In this document: one piece after another, positions 1-11,133 of the stretch | Numbering within the stretch: position 1 is the stretch's first letter | How the letters are laid out: every line of letters begins with the position of its first letter | DNA from: Paramarasmius palmivorus | Taxonomy: Eukaryota > Basidiomycota > Agaricomycetes > Agaricales > Marasmiaceae | Direction: 5' to 3' | DNA: 64,000 bases | Assembly (NCBI GenBank): GCA_037176845.1 | Contig: JAYKXP010000183.1 | Coordinates: forward strand, 1-64,000 | Notes under the pieces: model-generated | Told to the model about the DNA's origin: nothing | The model's input: only the letters and a program-made list of their open reading frames with translations | The model's database searches: none | Translations under genes and position numbers: made by a program

Positions 1-165
1 ATGTACGACGGATGCAGCTAAGAAACTTTCTATCTCGGCTTGGGTTCCGCATGAAAAAGCGAAGAAATGGAGAGACGCACGTTGCGAATGACTTTTCTAT
101 GCACACTTTGCGTTCCTTCCAACCTGAAGACCTCCACCCTCCACCTTGTGACGACGTAGATGGAA

Positions 166-198
166 TAGAGAGTTTGCGCACGTGCTGGATTTGCCATA
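166..198 (+). repeat. Inverted-repeat fragment, copy 1
   Basis: These 33 bases match the reverse complement of 1896-1928 with no mismatch that I can see. The shared core contains TTTGCGCACGTGCTGG. It is the outer part of a longer unit whose inner part is repeated at 1155-1204. Confidence 0.8.
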
Positions 199-1154
199 GT
201 CTGTACTTTTTTCCGGGTCCAAACCCGTACCTCGAATATATGTCACATGATTCCCATATGGGGGTCTGATTATCAGTTTTGATAAGACTAAAGGGGTAGA
301 TAACGAGTTCAACTCTTCAGTGCTTTGGCGCATTTCGTCGCAAACACTGTCCAATTTTCCAGAGAAATATTGTAGAATACCGATATATTGAGAATTTTCA
401 TGAAGACTCGAGCCTTCCTTTTCCTGAACGGCAGAAGGGACTTGGAACATTGAATAATCTGGTATTGAGTTATGTTTTAATGGAATATCCACTTGCTCCT
501 CGCAATATTTGCTCGAGGTTATGATCGTGACTCGCAGCCAGGATAGTTCTTTGAGGAAGTACAAAAGAAGTTATCGAAACGAGTTGAATTTGAAGTCCAG
601 AGTGCGTAATGGCATCTGGATTCTTGCGTATGGGTGTTCGAAGTGGTCAAACTGCCATTTTTCAAGTTGTGAGTGTGTGGATATGTGAACGCTTATTCAC
701 GTATGGATTCAACGCATGCCTTGCCACAGAATATACTGAGACTGCTAGGTGTCAGTGGGCTCGGGTCGGCTCTAAGTTCACCTTGAGTGTGTTAGCCTCT
801 AGTCAGAACCGACCTCTATTGAGAAATTGACGGCGGTGCAGAGCCTATCATGACCAGAACAAATCGCAAAAGTAAAGATGTGAAAACGAAAGCCCATATT
901 GTGGTTGAAACCTCGACGTACACTGACAGAACGAAAGCACCGTTGATCATAGCGCCAGTTTAGGTTGCAGAGTTCGACGCAAAACCCAGCCGACATCAGC
1001 CTGCCCTCAAGCAAATTTATATCACATGACTTATCTTATTGCCATATACGGATTCGCGGAAAGCTCGAGGGAAGGTACGGGTAAGGGACCCGAATTCCTA
1101 GCAGATTCTTATCAAGCGAGTAGTCGAGCGCCGATGTCTGCCTAGGGGAGACTA

Positions 1155-1204
1155 GATTTGCCATATGCAGCTTTTTTGCCATGTGCAAAGCCGCACGACT
1201 CCAC
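1155..1204 (+). repeat. Inverted-repeat fragment, copy 2
   Basis: These 50 bases match the reverse complement of 1857-1906 at 48 of 50 positions. The pair is about 750 bp apart, the size of a short non-autonomous element. No target-site duplication is obvious at the outer edges, so I cannot place element ends. Confidence 0.8.
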
Positions 1205-1856
1205 AAACAGCTCTCCGTGCAGCTCCTGCTCTCAAGACTTTTCGGTCAATACTCGTCGTTAATCTGTTTTCTGGGCTCGTAATCGCTGTAATTGGCATCA
1301 AGAGAACATCTCAACGATTTTTACCGAGCACAGGAAGTCGATGAGGTAATGAACAAGGTTGAATCAGGGTTTAAAGTACACTTATTGTACGTCGTTGTTT
1401 CTGCCCGAACTCCCTCAGCATACTGAGCTCCATCATAAGCAGGAATCTGTTGACATCAACAAGATAACTTGTCGAAGACCGAATGTCGCTAACATTACCA
1501 CCCTCATCGCATTTCCTGTTCACAACCACCTTTGAAAGAAAAATGTCAGGGGCAACACTCTTCGTAGTACTGAGGTAGCATGGCTACTCATTGTATACTA
1601 TATGGCTATATTTTCAATGTCACGCGTATTCAGCGAACCAATATCACCTGTATGAGCATGTCTCATCACGCTGTCGTGTTATGCAGTTTATTGCAGGATA
1701 CTAAGTGATACCGTGAAAATTAACGATCCCCATCATTGTCTAAACCCTCTATCCTTAGAGCCCTGAGTCTGATAAGTTTATCCTCACCCAGAAAAATTAG
1801 CAAGTAAAATCCGATATATTCGTGGGTATTCGGGCGCTCGGAGCCTTGAAAGCGTT

Positions 1857-1928
1857 GTGGAGCCGTGCGGCTTTGCACATGTCAAAAAAGCTGCATATGG
1901 CAAATCCAGCACGTGCGCAAACTCTCTA
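1857..1928 (-). repeat. Inverted-repeat unit of 72 bases
   Basis: This is the longest copy. Its minus strand joins the sequences seen separately at 166-198 and 1155-1204, which overlap by about 11 bases within it. One repeat end therefore seems to have been split or rearranged on the left side. Confidence 0.75.
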
Positions 1929-3566
1929 ATACCAGTCTTTCTGATGGAAGTTCAAGTGGTTGATCAAGGTCAGGCTGAGGGAAACCGGCACGGCCCGGTC
2001 CTCATAGAACGACCGGGTCCGTGGCTCGAGAGTAAGTACCGCGACCACGACTGCCCAAGGCACCGTTCCGATACAATCAAATATCATCTCATTCCGCCGC
2101 TCACATCCTCAGGAGTTCCGACGGTGGCTTTCCTTTTTTGAACCCAGGTGCATCGCTATCTTGTTTGCCAATCGAGCTAATTGCATTTTCCATGTACAAT
2201 CCAACATCCACCTACTGTTCTTGGAGAGGATATAATCGTCCGTGGTGGGTCACCGGTCCGGTCACCCCTTCCTGGACATCAAGCTGCCCCTTATGAAAAG
2301 CCGGTCGAAGCCTGGCTCGGGACGACGACAAAGTCGTGTGACCCGACGCCGTACGTTTCACCAAAAAAAAGCCGATCGGGGTCGCGAAGGACATTCATCA
2401 GAAGGGACGATCATGGTGGAGCCAGTACAATATGTTGATTATGGCTATGAGTCTGACTAGTAGGTTTGTAGCAGCACCAGCACAGTCACCGTCCCGGGAA
2501 ACATGTGTTGATGGAAGATGCGGGAGATGCAGATACAGTTTTGTCCAAGAATTCATAGGCGAGTCAGTGTTTAAACTTTAACCCCTTTGACTTTCCAATT
2601 TTGACTGCGTTGCTGTAGCTTGATTTAGCAGCTCGAAACGGCTCACCTCTGTGGTGTTATTTCCCTATGGGTTCAAGGTTGGCAGACACTAGGCAATATT
2701 GTGATGCGGTCTACCGTGATTGGTCAGAGTGACTCTTGCACCACAATATATCGACATTCCTGACCTGGCCCTTGAGTTTTCATCGCTACGGAGGCGAAGT
2801 ACAAAGGAAAAGTGACGTTAGCGCGTACCTGGTGGATTTTCTGGTGTCGGCTGGATCATCTGACGTCAACGCGTCAACAGGATTGCGAAAATATTTCGGC
2901 CTGGCGTCAAGCCTACACCAAGACCTTGGGTATGTATACTTATTTCATTCTGTATCTGACGCACCTTCAGACTTCGTCCCTTCATATGCTGGCCTAGTCA
3001 TTTGCCGTGTATTTCTGGATGTGCGCGGTGGGACGAACTCTATTTCCGGTCTGTACTCTCGGCGTGCTAGAGTACGGTGCAGAGTAGCACGGTGTTCTCC
3101 TAGAGTCCATTTGACGTCACATCTACCCGCGACATGGTTCACTGACGGGTATCAACAAAAGTTGCACGCTGTGTTATGACCCACTTTCAAACCGGAGATC
3201 TAGCCGCATGGTTACTCTATGTAAGTCTATGTACTTACCGGACATCGCGGAAAACGCGGAAAAGTGGTCGCGGAGAACTATATTTTAAGGAACCGACCGG
3301 CGAAAGATGCGTGCAATTGGGGGATATACGATACTAGGCGATCTCTTTGGGCTTGCTTGTCAGCAGGCTAACCATAACAAGTGCCCAAGGTTGGAACTTT
3401 TGCCGCAAAGCATCTCGAGTGGAGCCTCACCTAAAGTTCTGGTAGCACAGTGATCGAGATCTTAGCAGAATGGTCTGCCAAAGCTGAGGGTCGTCGATTG
3501 ACCTGTCACCGCCACCCAGAATCCCGCCCAAAACATCAATTTTATTCTGGTCATATCCGATACCAA

Positions 3567-4149
3567 TCATGTTGCCAAACTCATCCCTAAAAACCCACGT
3601 TTCACAATCCCAGTGTACCCATTAACCATTTCATTCGACATGCTCAGAGGGCCATTGTACATGGTATGAATGGGCTTTTGAGCGTTGAGTTCGCGGAGCA
3701 CGATTCGAGCTTCTTCATCACCAGGCGCGACCGCCTTGTCGATCTCATCCTCGAGTAGGATATCTTGACGAGCCAGGATGCCTTCAGGTAAACGGGCCTT
3801 GACCGACTGGACCATCTCGGGATCTGTCTGGGTCAACGTAACATGCGCAACGAAGTCCATCGTGCGTTGAAGTTCGTCCTCCGTAATCCCTCGGTCAACA
3901 TCAGAGACACCTTGTATAACTAGGATACAAAAATGAGACGATACAAATACGAAAGAGACAGTTTGCTTACTGGGTCTGATCATGTCAAATGCATGGTCAA
4001 AGTTGTCTTCCGTTACCTCTTTCAGGACCGGGTAAGATTGGTTTCGAATCTGCTTATATGAGCCCATGACCACAAGCAAGAATCTAGAAAATGAAGTAAG
4101 TAGTTTTGAAGCGAGACGGGAGCACCTATGGATACCTAGTATACGAAGA
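3567..4149 (-). pseudogene. Flavin-dependent halogenase, 3' part (separated from its 5' part)
   Basis: This is the C-terminal portion of a fungal FAD-dependent halogenase, 159 codons in three exons: 4149-4136, 4083-3971 and 3919-3567. Both introns have GT-AG ends. The frame opens directly at the border with the insertion as S-S-Y-T-R-F-L-L and includes SYKQIRNQSYPVLKEV, a run I associate with the C-terminal region of basidiomycete (Armillaria-type) halogenases. There is no start codon or promoter context; the missing 374 codons are at 46416-47916 on the same strand. The joined length of 533 residues suits the family. As it stands this part cannot make an enzyme. Confidence 0.88.
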
Positions 4150-4192
4150 CTAGCTTGAATGGGTCGGCGGTTTCGCCGACCAGAACGAGTTC
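4150..4192 (-). other. Helitron 3' terminus: hairpin plus CTAG
   Basis: On the plus strand GGTCGGCG (4162-4169) and CGCCGACC (4174-4181) form a perfect 8-bp stem with a 4-base loop. Eight bases separate it from CTAG (4150-4153), the terminal tetranucleotide, and the next host base on the minus strand is T. Just inside lies the 11-mer AGAACGAGTTC (4182-4192), repeated near the other end of the element. Confidence 0.8.
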
Positions 4193-4328
4193 AAGTTCGC
4201 CTGTGGTGCGTTTTTTTTTTAGTTGTAATCGTTCGGGCCTAGATAGCTAGAGTAGTAAATAATACAAATCTTTTGTTTGACGCATGGGTTACAAGATACA
4301 CAAAAAATACTGCCCAACGAAAAGCTCC

Positions 4329-5333
4329 TCAATCCCGGCCGTAGCAAAGCGAAAGTATGTCGTCAATCAAGACGCTCAAATCGTCCAGTTGGGTTTCCGA
4401 CGCTTTACTGAGAGCGAAAAGTTCGGTATGCTTGGCCGAACCTGGGTTAGGAATGAGAAAAAACCGTAAAACGGCCAAAAGCGACACACGTACATCGATG
4501 ATTGAAGCATCGACGACGTACTCGCGTGTCTTCGTGAATGATATGTAAAATCCTCTCTGTATATTGTTAGAAACCCGAACGGAAAAAAGACAGAAAAGGA
4601 AAAGCTACTCACCGGTCCTCCTGATGTAGTTGACTCGAACCCAGCTCATGTTTTCGATCCGGGAACGAGCGTAGTGCCCTTGCCAGTACCGGATTCGCCC
4701 AGCAACGTCGTCAGAGCAGCCGATTTTCACTAGAGAAACGCCCCTTCTCGTTTCGGTGACTCTGAAGTGGTAAACCCAGCCGTCGGTTTCATCCGCGTGA
4801 AAAGCAGTCGTTATCTCCATCCCAATCTTGAAACGAGTGCGCCAGGTAAGAGAATTGAAGATCTTGATCGCGAAGATAACTTTAATGAGGAAGAAAACTC
4901 CCTTGACCGAGAGCAGAAGAACGAGGAGGCCCAAACCGACACTGAAAAATGAGACCATGATCTAAGTGGGTGCTTAGAGGGCGCGTGGGCGTGACGAGAA
5001 CCGCGAGAGCCTAGTTAGTGAGTATTCAACGATATTGAACAACCCATATCGAGTACTTACCGATGGCCGTGACAACTAATGTGATTGAAGCGTGTTGAGG
5101 CGACAATTGAAGCTGCGGTTGTTCTGAAAGTGTTGAACACCAGCAGAACTAAACGATGAGTAAATGCCCGACTAGGAAGGACTGAAACGCTTCCGGCGGA
5201 GAGCCTACACCTTCGTACCTCCTTCAAAGAAAATTCGTAAGAAAACAGTTGAAAATTTTTGGAAACACCAAAACGAACCTGATACAAAGGCTAGGTATAG
5301 AATTGGAAGAGTTGCCTCCAAAATGAAAGCCAT
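4329..5333 (-). CDS. Membrane-anchored protein with a possible GIY-YIG/T5orf172-like domain
   Basis: This is a multi-exon gene next to the element's 3' end. The first exon begins at 5333 with a hydrophobic stretch (MAFILEATLPILYLAFVS). A later exon (about 4963-4613) has a strong hydrophobic segment followed by GWVYHF, LVKIGCSDDVAGRIRYWQ. That pattern resembles the N-terminal half of T5orf172/GIY-YIG domains (aromatic-rich strand, then VKIG..DDV..R...W). The last exon runs from about 4556 to the TGA at 4329. I could not confirm the later catalytic Arg/Glu positions, so the domain call is tentative. Middle exon joins (5280-4965) are uncertain. Confidence 0.4.
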
Positions 5334-6263
5334 TGGTAGTACTTAGCGTGCATAGACTTGAATTGTGCTTAGGCGTGGTAGGAGAAAGCGAAGGAAGGAT
5401 AACAAGTCATGGTGTTGTCGAGGTCGAGGCTCCGTAACATCCATATCTTCGTATTTCGTACCCAGGATCATCTGTTCTTCGGAAGTACGACAGAGTTGAC
5501 GTCTTGGTTATCGGGATCGAGATTCGAAGCTTGAATATGGATTGATTTTGTGTACGAACGGGACGAGATTAGAAAGAGCATTCGCTGGATATGTTTTGCC
5601 AGGCAGAATGCACATGTACACCATCTCGGGTGAAGTTTTCAAACACGGAGAGAACATACCCCTACTTCTGCATCTTCAATCAAGGATAAGAAAGGGAAAC
5701 AGAAACCGAACGCACCTGCCAGGTTCTGGTTCTATCCAGTAAACATGGAAAGGTCAGCTCAAGGGCCGTTTGACATTGGAAAGGAAATTATGAACAGACT
5801 TGACGTTCCAGCGCACCAAAGGGGCAGATAGACACTGTGGAGATGGTTTGCGTGCTTTGCTGAACGAACGACCACTCACTGGGATTGGGTCCACGAGGCC
5901 AAGAAATTACAGGTGAGGTAACTTCTGACATGCGAAGACTCCGACACAAAAGATGAATATAAGAAATTATTAGAGCTAGACTAGGTTCAAAGGACAGTGA
6001 AGAGTGTCGCCATGCATCGTGGTGGAGGAAAAGGAGAGAGTAAGTGTACACGTGACAAGATCACAATGGAACTTATCTCAGCTGGGAAAAAAATACCTAA
6101 TGAGGTGATCACATTGGCTGGTAGGCACCCTCAAGAGCAAACGAAAAACAATTCATACAAATTTGATTGGAGCAAGATGACAGAACACAAGATGACATCT
6201 CAAGATTTTTATTTACTAATATGTCACGAAAGCTAAGCAAAACCAAGTGCTGTAAACGCTGCT
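5334..6263. other. Stretch without an assigned gene
   Basis: Open frames on both strands are short and show no motif that I recognise. Minus-strand exons of an unidentified gene may be present around 5790-6050, where a hydrophobic frame runs, but I cannot link them by clear splice sites. Confidence 0.3.
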
Positions 6264-6938
6264 CTAGGGGAACAAGCAGCCGTCTTCGAAGGGAATAGGG
6301 TCGTATTCCAAGGCTCTATCGGTAGAACCAAGCACCTGAACTGTGCCTCCGATGAGGGCAGCCACGAAGGCTTTGCGAGCGTCTTCTTTGGTTGCATAAG
6401 AAGTATACTTGTTTCCGGAAACGTGCAAAACCAAACTCTTCACCGTATTCCTGTCCAAAAACAATCAATAGCTATCGAGCACTATCACAAGAAGCACTCA
6501 CCAGGTTTTAACCCAGCCCACTCTAAGGCCAGCAGAGACACAGTACCAACGATCTTCCGGTGGAGGAAGATTCACTGGCAAATCGCAACGTGGGCAAACG
6601 ACCGAAAGGGTAGGAGGAGCCCTAACAGCAGCCGCGTTCCTGACAGATGACTGATAATCAGCGTCCACAAAGGACGCAAAGTACCCTGAGCTAGTGTAAG
6701 CCGCCTAGTAAGCAAGCCAAAGATGGACCATACCTTTCATAATTATCATCTCAACCACTTTATTGAAGATATGGTTCTCAGCATCACCAAGCTGGTCCAA
6801 AGCAACGACCTCTCCTTCTGCGAAGTAGTCAGATAGATATCGAAAACATGAAAACGAAAAGAAGAAGCTTCTCCTACCAGACCAGTTCCTACCGACGAGG
6901 CCTTGAAGCGTACGAAGAAGGTCGTTATTGGCAGCCAT
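6264..6938 (-). CDS. Small protein with viroplasmin / RNase H1 N-terminal-like domain
   Basis: Four exons read cleanly: 6938-6878, 6817-6734, 6685-6502 and 6450-6264, with GT-AG introns and matching phases, giving 171 residues. The C-terminal half contains RWYCVSAGLRVGWVKTW, then SGNKYTSYATKEDARKAF. This matches the small PF01693-type fold (W-Y-V..G...G-hydrophobic-W ... F/Y-x-s/t-x-E-A), which in RNase H1 binds RNA/DNA hybrids and in caulimovirus P6 names the family. Agaric genomes carry many stand-alone copies. A CxxC pair (CPRCDLP) sits just upstream. There is no RNase H catalytic domain. The role is unknown; nucleic-acid binding is an inference. Confidence 0.6.
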
Positions 6939-7662
6939 TGAAGGAATCGAAAGAGCGAACGGGATGTCGTTCAGGAGAGTTCAACAAGCCTTTTATGTGG
7001 CTTGAGTTTCCGGCACGATCGGTGCATCAAAAGGGTGGGGTGACCACTTGCCGCAACCCGAAAGAATTCCTCGTGAAAGGCGCCACACTTCGTCCATTGA
7101 AGCATTGATTATGGCGACGTGAACGTGATCTACAAAAGGCATCGAAGGAAAAAGAAATTGTATAAAAGACCTACGTGATGTAAGCTGGCATGATCCGCAT
7201 CCCTAGCGGTAAATTTTCAATTCCAACAAGGCAAGCGAACAAAGAACGGGAATAAACACTGCCATATTGCATCGCGGTACTTTAACACGGCGTCTAGATA
7301 GGGCCAATCAAAGCCGTCGCCGAGAGTCTAGTGATTAGCTCGAGTACCCCGTTAGCTTCGTGACTTGCGGCTACTGATTGCCAGGTGGTTGCCAACATTA
7401 CAGGGATAAAAGCTTCTTATGCTGTGAGGAACGAAAAAAGGCAACTTGGAGCTGAACATGAGATTTAGATCAAGTTGAAAGGCTCGTGACAGGACAAGCG
7501 ACTGACATAGATCAAAACCGAAGGGTTCTTCTTCCATATCAAAGAAATCGGACAAGTCGAGATTGTTTTTGTGGTCCTTAGCTTCTTCGATGGGCATGGA
7601 AAGAGCCACCAGCGTCCATACTACAATGAGCCGCTCATGACCGCTTGTCTTTGCTTCGAAGT
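6939..7662. other. Stretch without an assigned gene
   Basis: A minus-strand frame at 7609-7352 begins MALSMPIEEAKDHKNN and looks coding in composition, but I cannot join it to neighbours with confident splice sites. It could be the 3' end of the nucleotidyltransferase-like gene upstream or a separate small gene. Confidence 0.25.
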
Positions 7663-9012
7663 TTATCGTAGCCTATAAACCGAATACTCAATATCGGGCT
7701 TCTGAGAAAGGAAGAAAAAGATCACCTTTCCAGTTCCTGACCATAGAGATGGAAGTCCAAGGAAAACACTGTATAAAGCTGCAGCTATAGCAGCCGAAGG
7801 CTGAACAGCTGCAGGCCAAGATCGATCTGCAAGCGAAAAGCCATGCTGAAGCTGAGCAAGGAGAACAGAAAAGCGACTCTCGTACAACCCACTGCACGCT
7901 TCGCTGATAAGGCTAGACACGACGTCATCCTCGACCACTGGAAAGCCTCGACGTCTACCAGCGCGAGGCCCAAGGAGCTCCAACAACGAAGAATAAACTG
8001 AGTTGAATATAGGTGGTGCGAGGAAGTAGTCGTAAGTAAGTTCTGGTAGTTGTAGGTGAACGAAACGAAGCTGCGGTGGTCCCCGGGGCACGAACCACAG
8101 CTGCCACGAACAGGCCATCGTTTGCGAGTAGCGGGTACTGATCGAAGACCCATGTTCTCGGAGAGAAAACATTCCCGACAAGCGGTCTCCAATGAACCTA
8201 GGATGAATATTGATCTCCGAAGACCGGTCTAAAGCATTAGCTGCAGTAATGCGAGGATTTACAATGAACAATATGTCTCCAAAGTAGGGCAGTCGAGTCG
8301 TTCTCGTTTTAGCAGCCGACGTCGCAAAGTCGAGTATTGTTCGATGTATGAAGGTCGAACGAGGAAACAGACAAAAAAGGTGTTCAGAGTTTGCAATGAC
8401 CATGTGATGACCTGAGACGGTTTTAGCGAGCAAGCACACGACCGATACTGCAAACTACTTACTGAACCTCATGGAAAGAACTGCTTGCACGGGATCAGAG
8501 TCCGTGACAAGAACCTCCAAGTACTTGCCTTTGGAGGTTCGAAAAAGAAGAACGTCAACGACAACCGAGTCGTCCACGAGTGGAGTATGGAACTTGAAGC
8601 GTGGACTGGAGGCGCTAGGTCGAGATCCCGAGCATCGAACCATACTCGCACAAGCTGCAAACTCGAAAACTTGCTTCAAGTGCCTCCTCGAAGAATACAA
8701 CTCCAGTGGATCGTCGCTCGAGTGGCCCAAAAGGATACGAAGACCACTGGCGCCGGCTATAACGACCCCGGTGTCTTTCTGCAAGCACTTCAATCGTTCA
8801 AAGTCGCGAGGCGAAATATAGGTGGAGATAACAGATCTGTAGTTGTGGTAAAGGCTTTCTGATTGCTGAACGTAGCCCGATTGCAACTCGACCGGTCTTC
8901 TAGGAAGAAAAACCGACGTGGATGATTGGCTATGCCGATTCTTCAGCGCGAGAAAGGAAATAAGAAGACAGATTACACACTTATTCGCGAGCAGAGGCTC
9001 CATATCCATCAC
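7663..9012 (-). CDS. Nucleotidyltransferase-like agaric protein, arm copy 1 (degenerate)
   Basis: Two long exons are evident: one ending near 8458 with DSDPVQAVLSMRFS, then a 50-base intron, then a second one (about 8410-7663) starting HHMVIANSEHLFCLFPRSTF. This follows the layout of the copy at 31231-33037, whose matching segments are RSDPIEAILGFHS and MNIATATHLIALYPATSF. The nucleotidyltransferase signature (G-S ... D-x-D) reads GASGLRILLGHSSDDPLELY, so the second catalytic Asp position is altered and activity is doubtful. Upstream exons with an F-box-like helix were not found here. The start is not fixed. Confidence 0.5.
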
Positions 9013-9694
9013 AGAGTACTTGCGGAGTATGCACCGGGGAAAGCGACAACGAACAAAACACTAAAAGGAGGAAGATCAGCTTGAGCAAGAACGGGAATGG
9101 AACAGGGCTTCCCGAGAAAAGCACTGGCTAACCTTGAATGCCGCATATCGACCAAACTACAATGAGTAAAGGGTGGCGTTTCTGGTACCAACTGAATAGA
9201 AGAAGGGGGCTGGGAATGCTGTAGAATTGAAACATCTTCGGGCGAAGTGGTTGAGAGTAAGAGGCGCAAGCAAACGAGGTACCCCGTGTCGGCGAATTTA
9301 CGTGAAGCAGTCGTCTGACACACTTCCCACGCTAACCTTTGCTAACCCTCAAATTTTTAGCCATACCTCTACAAAAGAAGTACACGGAACACTCATTCGA
9401 TAGGCAGAGATATCTGCACTTGAGAGTAAAGGGAAAAACGACAAAACCACGGGAAAACATGCATAAAAAATCCATCAGCATAGCCTTGACACGTGGTACC
9501 TAGGGTGATGTCACTAAGGAACCGATTCAAGTCATTTAAACGGACTTACAGACTCTTAGCAACTAATGCCTCAGAAGGCCTTAAAACATGTATTCCAAGG
9601 ATTCAACATAACAATCGCAGGTTTCTTGTAAATGGGGAGGTACTACATACATTGCGTCGTAATCTCGAAGTGCACTTCGAACATTACTTTAACG
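9013..9694. other. Stretch without an assigned gene
   Basis: A minus-strand frame (9323-9009) may hold 5' exons of the nucleotidyltransferase-like gene, but no conserved segment is visible. Plus-strand frames near 9500-9740 look like chance frames across a low-complexity area. Confidence 0.25.
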
Positions 9695-10438
9695 TTACTG
9701 GTCCCGCAGAACTTCCGCTACAACTACCAAAAAAATAACATGAGCTATGACTTCAAAAAGACAGAACGAATGCTCACGAGAGGTGACCAAAGACACCAAA
9801 GGCAAGTTTGGCCCAACTTCCACAGACAGCAGGGTAGCGAGATCAGTACACATGTATCGAACCGTGTACAGATGGCAGTCGTTGCTATCCCTGTCGAAGC
9901 TTGCATGGTCCGAGAGTTGCACTTTCCCCACCAGCCGTATGAACTGCGTAGCCCACAGTTGAGGATTAGTGGTGCTAGACAAATCCCGTTCCGGAGCATC
10001 GTATCCGCCAGGACATGCCATGCACGGCCTGAGGCGGGCTCGAGAATCCTCGTTGGTTAAATGCGACAGGAATGTGTCCACGACTAGCTGAACGTTTCTT
10101 CGAAAACGACCAGTGAGCAGGGGCTCTCTCGGAGACGTTCGTTGGAAGTTCATCGGAAAAGACTGAATAGGATCATACTAAAGACATGAAGGAAGGAAAG
10201 AGGTCGGAGTACTCACAGCTATCATGTGCAAGGCTACCATCTCCATCTGCAAAGCTTCCTTCTCCGTTGTATTGAGGATGGTTCCTAGAGTGCCCCCTGG
10301 TGTACGTGGGTAGGCTTCCACTGCTCTGTTGAAAAACTCTTGCAAAACTGGAAGATGGAAAGCTCGAAGGAGTTGGTGTTCATGATCAGTGAGAGACATC
10401 GTCAACCGGAGGATGTAGCTTGCCACGAAAGAGAACAA
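9695..10438 (-). CDS. Uncharacterised agaric family protein (VLQEFFNRAVEAYPRTP), arm copy 1
   Basis: Two exons are visible. The first ends at about 10218 and holds LPVLQEFFNRAVEAYPRTPG. After a short GT-AG intron the second begins YDPIQSFPMNF and continues with GRFRRNVQLVVDTF, PCMACP, RDLS and NPQLWA. The same order of segments occurs in the gene at 44996-46075 (VVQEFFNRVVESYPRTPQG; RFRNNVDLVLSTL; CFMACP; RDLS; SQLWA), so the two are clear paralogues in the two arms of the element. I do not recognise a function. The 5' exon is missing, and the 3' end at 9695 is the frame's end, not a confirmed stop of the mature gene. Confidence 0.5.
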
Positions 10439-11133
10439 AAAGCTGATCTATATTGAGTTTGCTGTTCGGTTTAAACGCGCGAACTCCCAGGCGGTAAGCA
10501 AATCCAGAAGCCGGTTTTCAAGGACCCTCGCTGAAAAGCCCGTAAGTGAACGGTTGTTTCAAAAGGAGATCAGTGAAAAGGACACACCCTTCGTAAAGAT
10601 CTATGATTTCTGCAAGACATTGATCGGACCATTAAAACTTTGCTCTTCTAAAAGCAAACTTCTGTCAACGTATCGTCAGCGGAACAAACCACGGAACACC
10701 GAAAAGAGACACTGAGACCAAGAAAGGAAGCCATAAAGAATTCCAGAGCTGGATGAGATCTTGCAAATTCCCAGGGGGCGTGAATCAAACGACTGAGGAA
10801 AGAGCGCCTCGGTTGCTTTGGGTCTCAAGAAGATTGGATGTATTCTCACGCTGGAATAGGCACTTCGGCTTTGTCACGTTACTCCTTGTCGATATTTTCT
10901 ATAACGGAAAGGCTTTCCGTTTTGGTTAGCAGCCGTTCATGTAACTTCGTTGGTGAGGGTGCTTCCAACATTGACCGAACAAAAACTGACCTAGGAACTA
11001 CGAGATGAGACCATTACGACCTCCGTTGGCCTGTGCGCCATTACGAAGCCATGTGACGCTACAACCAGCGCATTAATAGGCAAGGTCAAATCAAGAGGCT
11101 GATTCTCGACGCCATCGCAAACTTTCTCACTCA
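10439..11133. other. Stretch without an assigned gene
   Basis: It probably contains 5' exons of the minus-strand gene ending at 9695 and the divergent upstream region of the HSP20-like gene starting at 11134. I see no conserved protein segment. Confidence 0.3.

Larger units (their letters stand above)
1..3566. other. Host flank with no confident gene
   Basis: I see no protein family here. Open frames are short, overlap on both strands and lack recognisable motifs. The stretch holds fragments of an inverted repeat (166-198, 1155-1204, 1857-1928, listed separately) and small GC-rich palindromes near 1990-2020 and 2245-2270. It lies directly downstream of the halogenase 3' part, so it was probably intergenic or repeat-derived DNA before the large insertion. 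An unrecognised short gene cannot be excluded. Confidence 0.5.

Noticed and set aside
7663..9012. Second intact nucleotidyltransferase gene
   Set aside because: The D-x-D region is altered (SDDPLELY) and the F-box exon is not found, so I call it degenerate.
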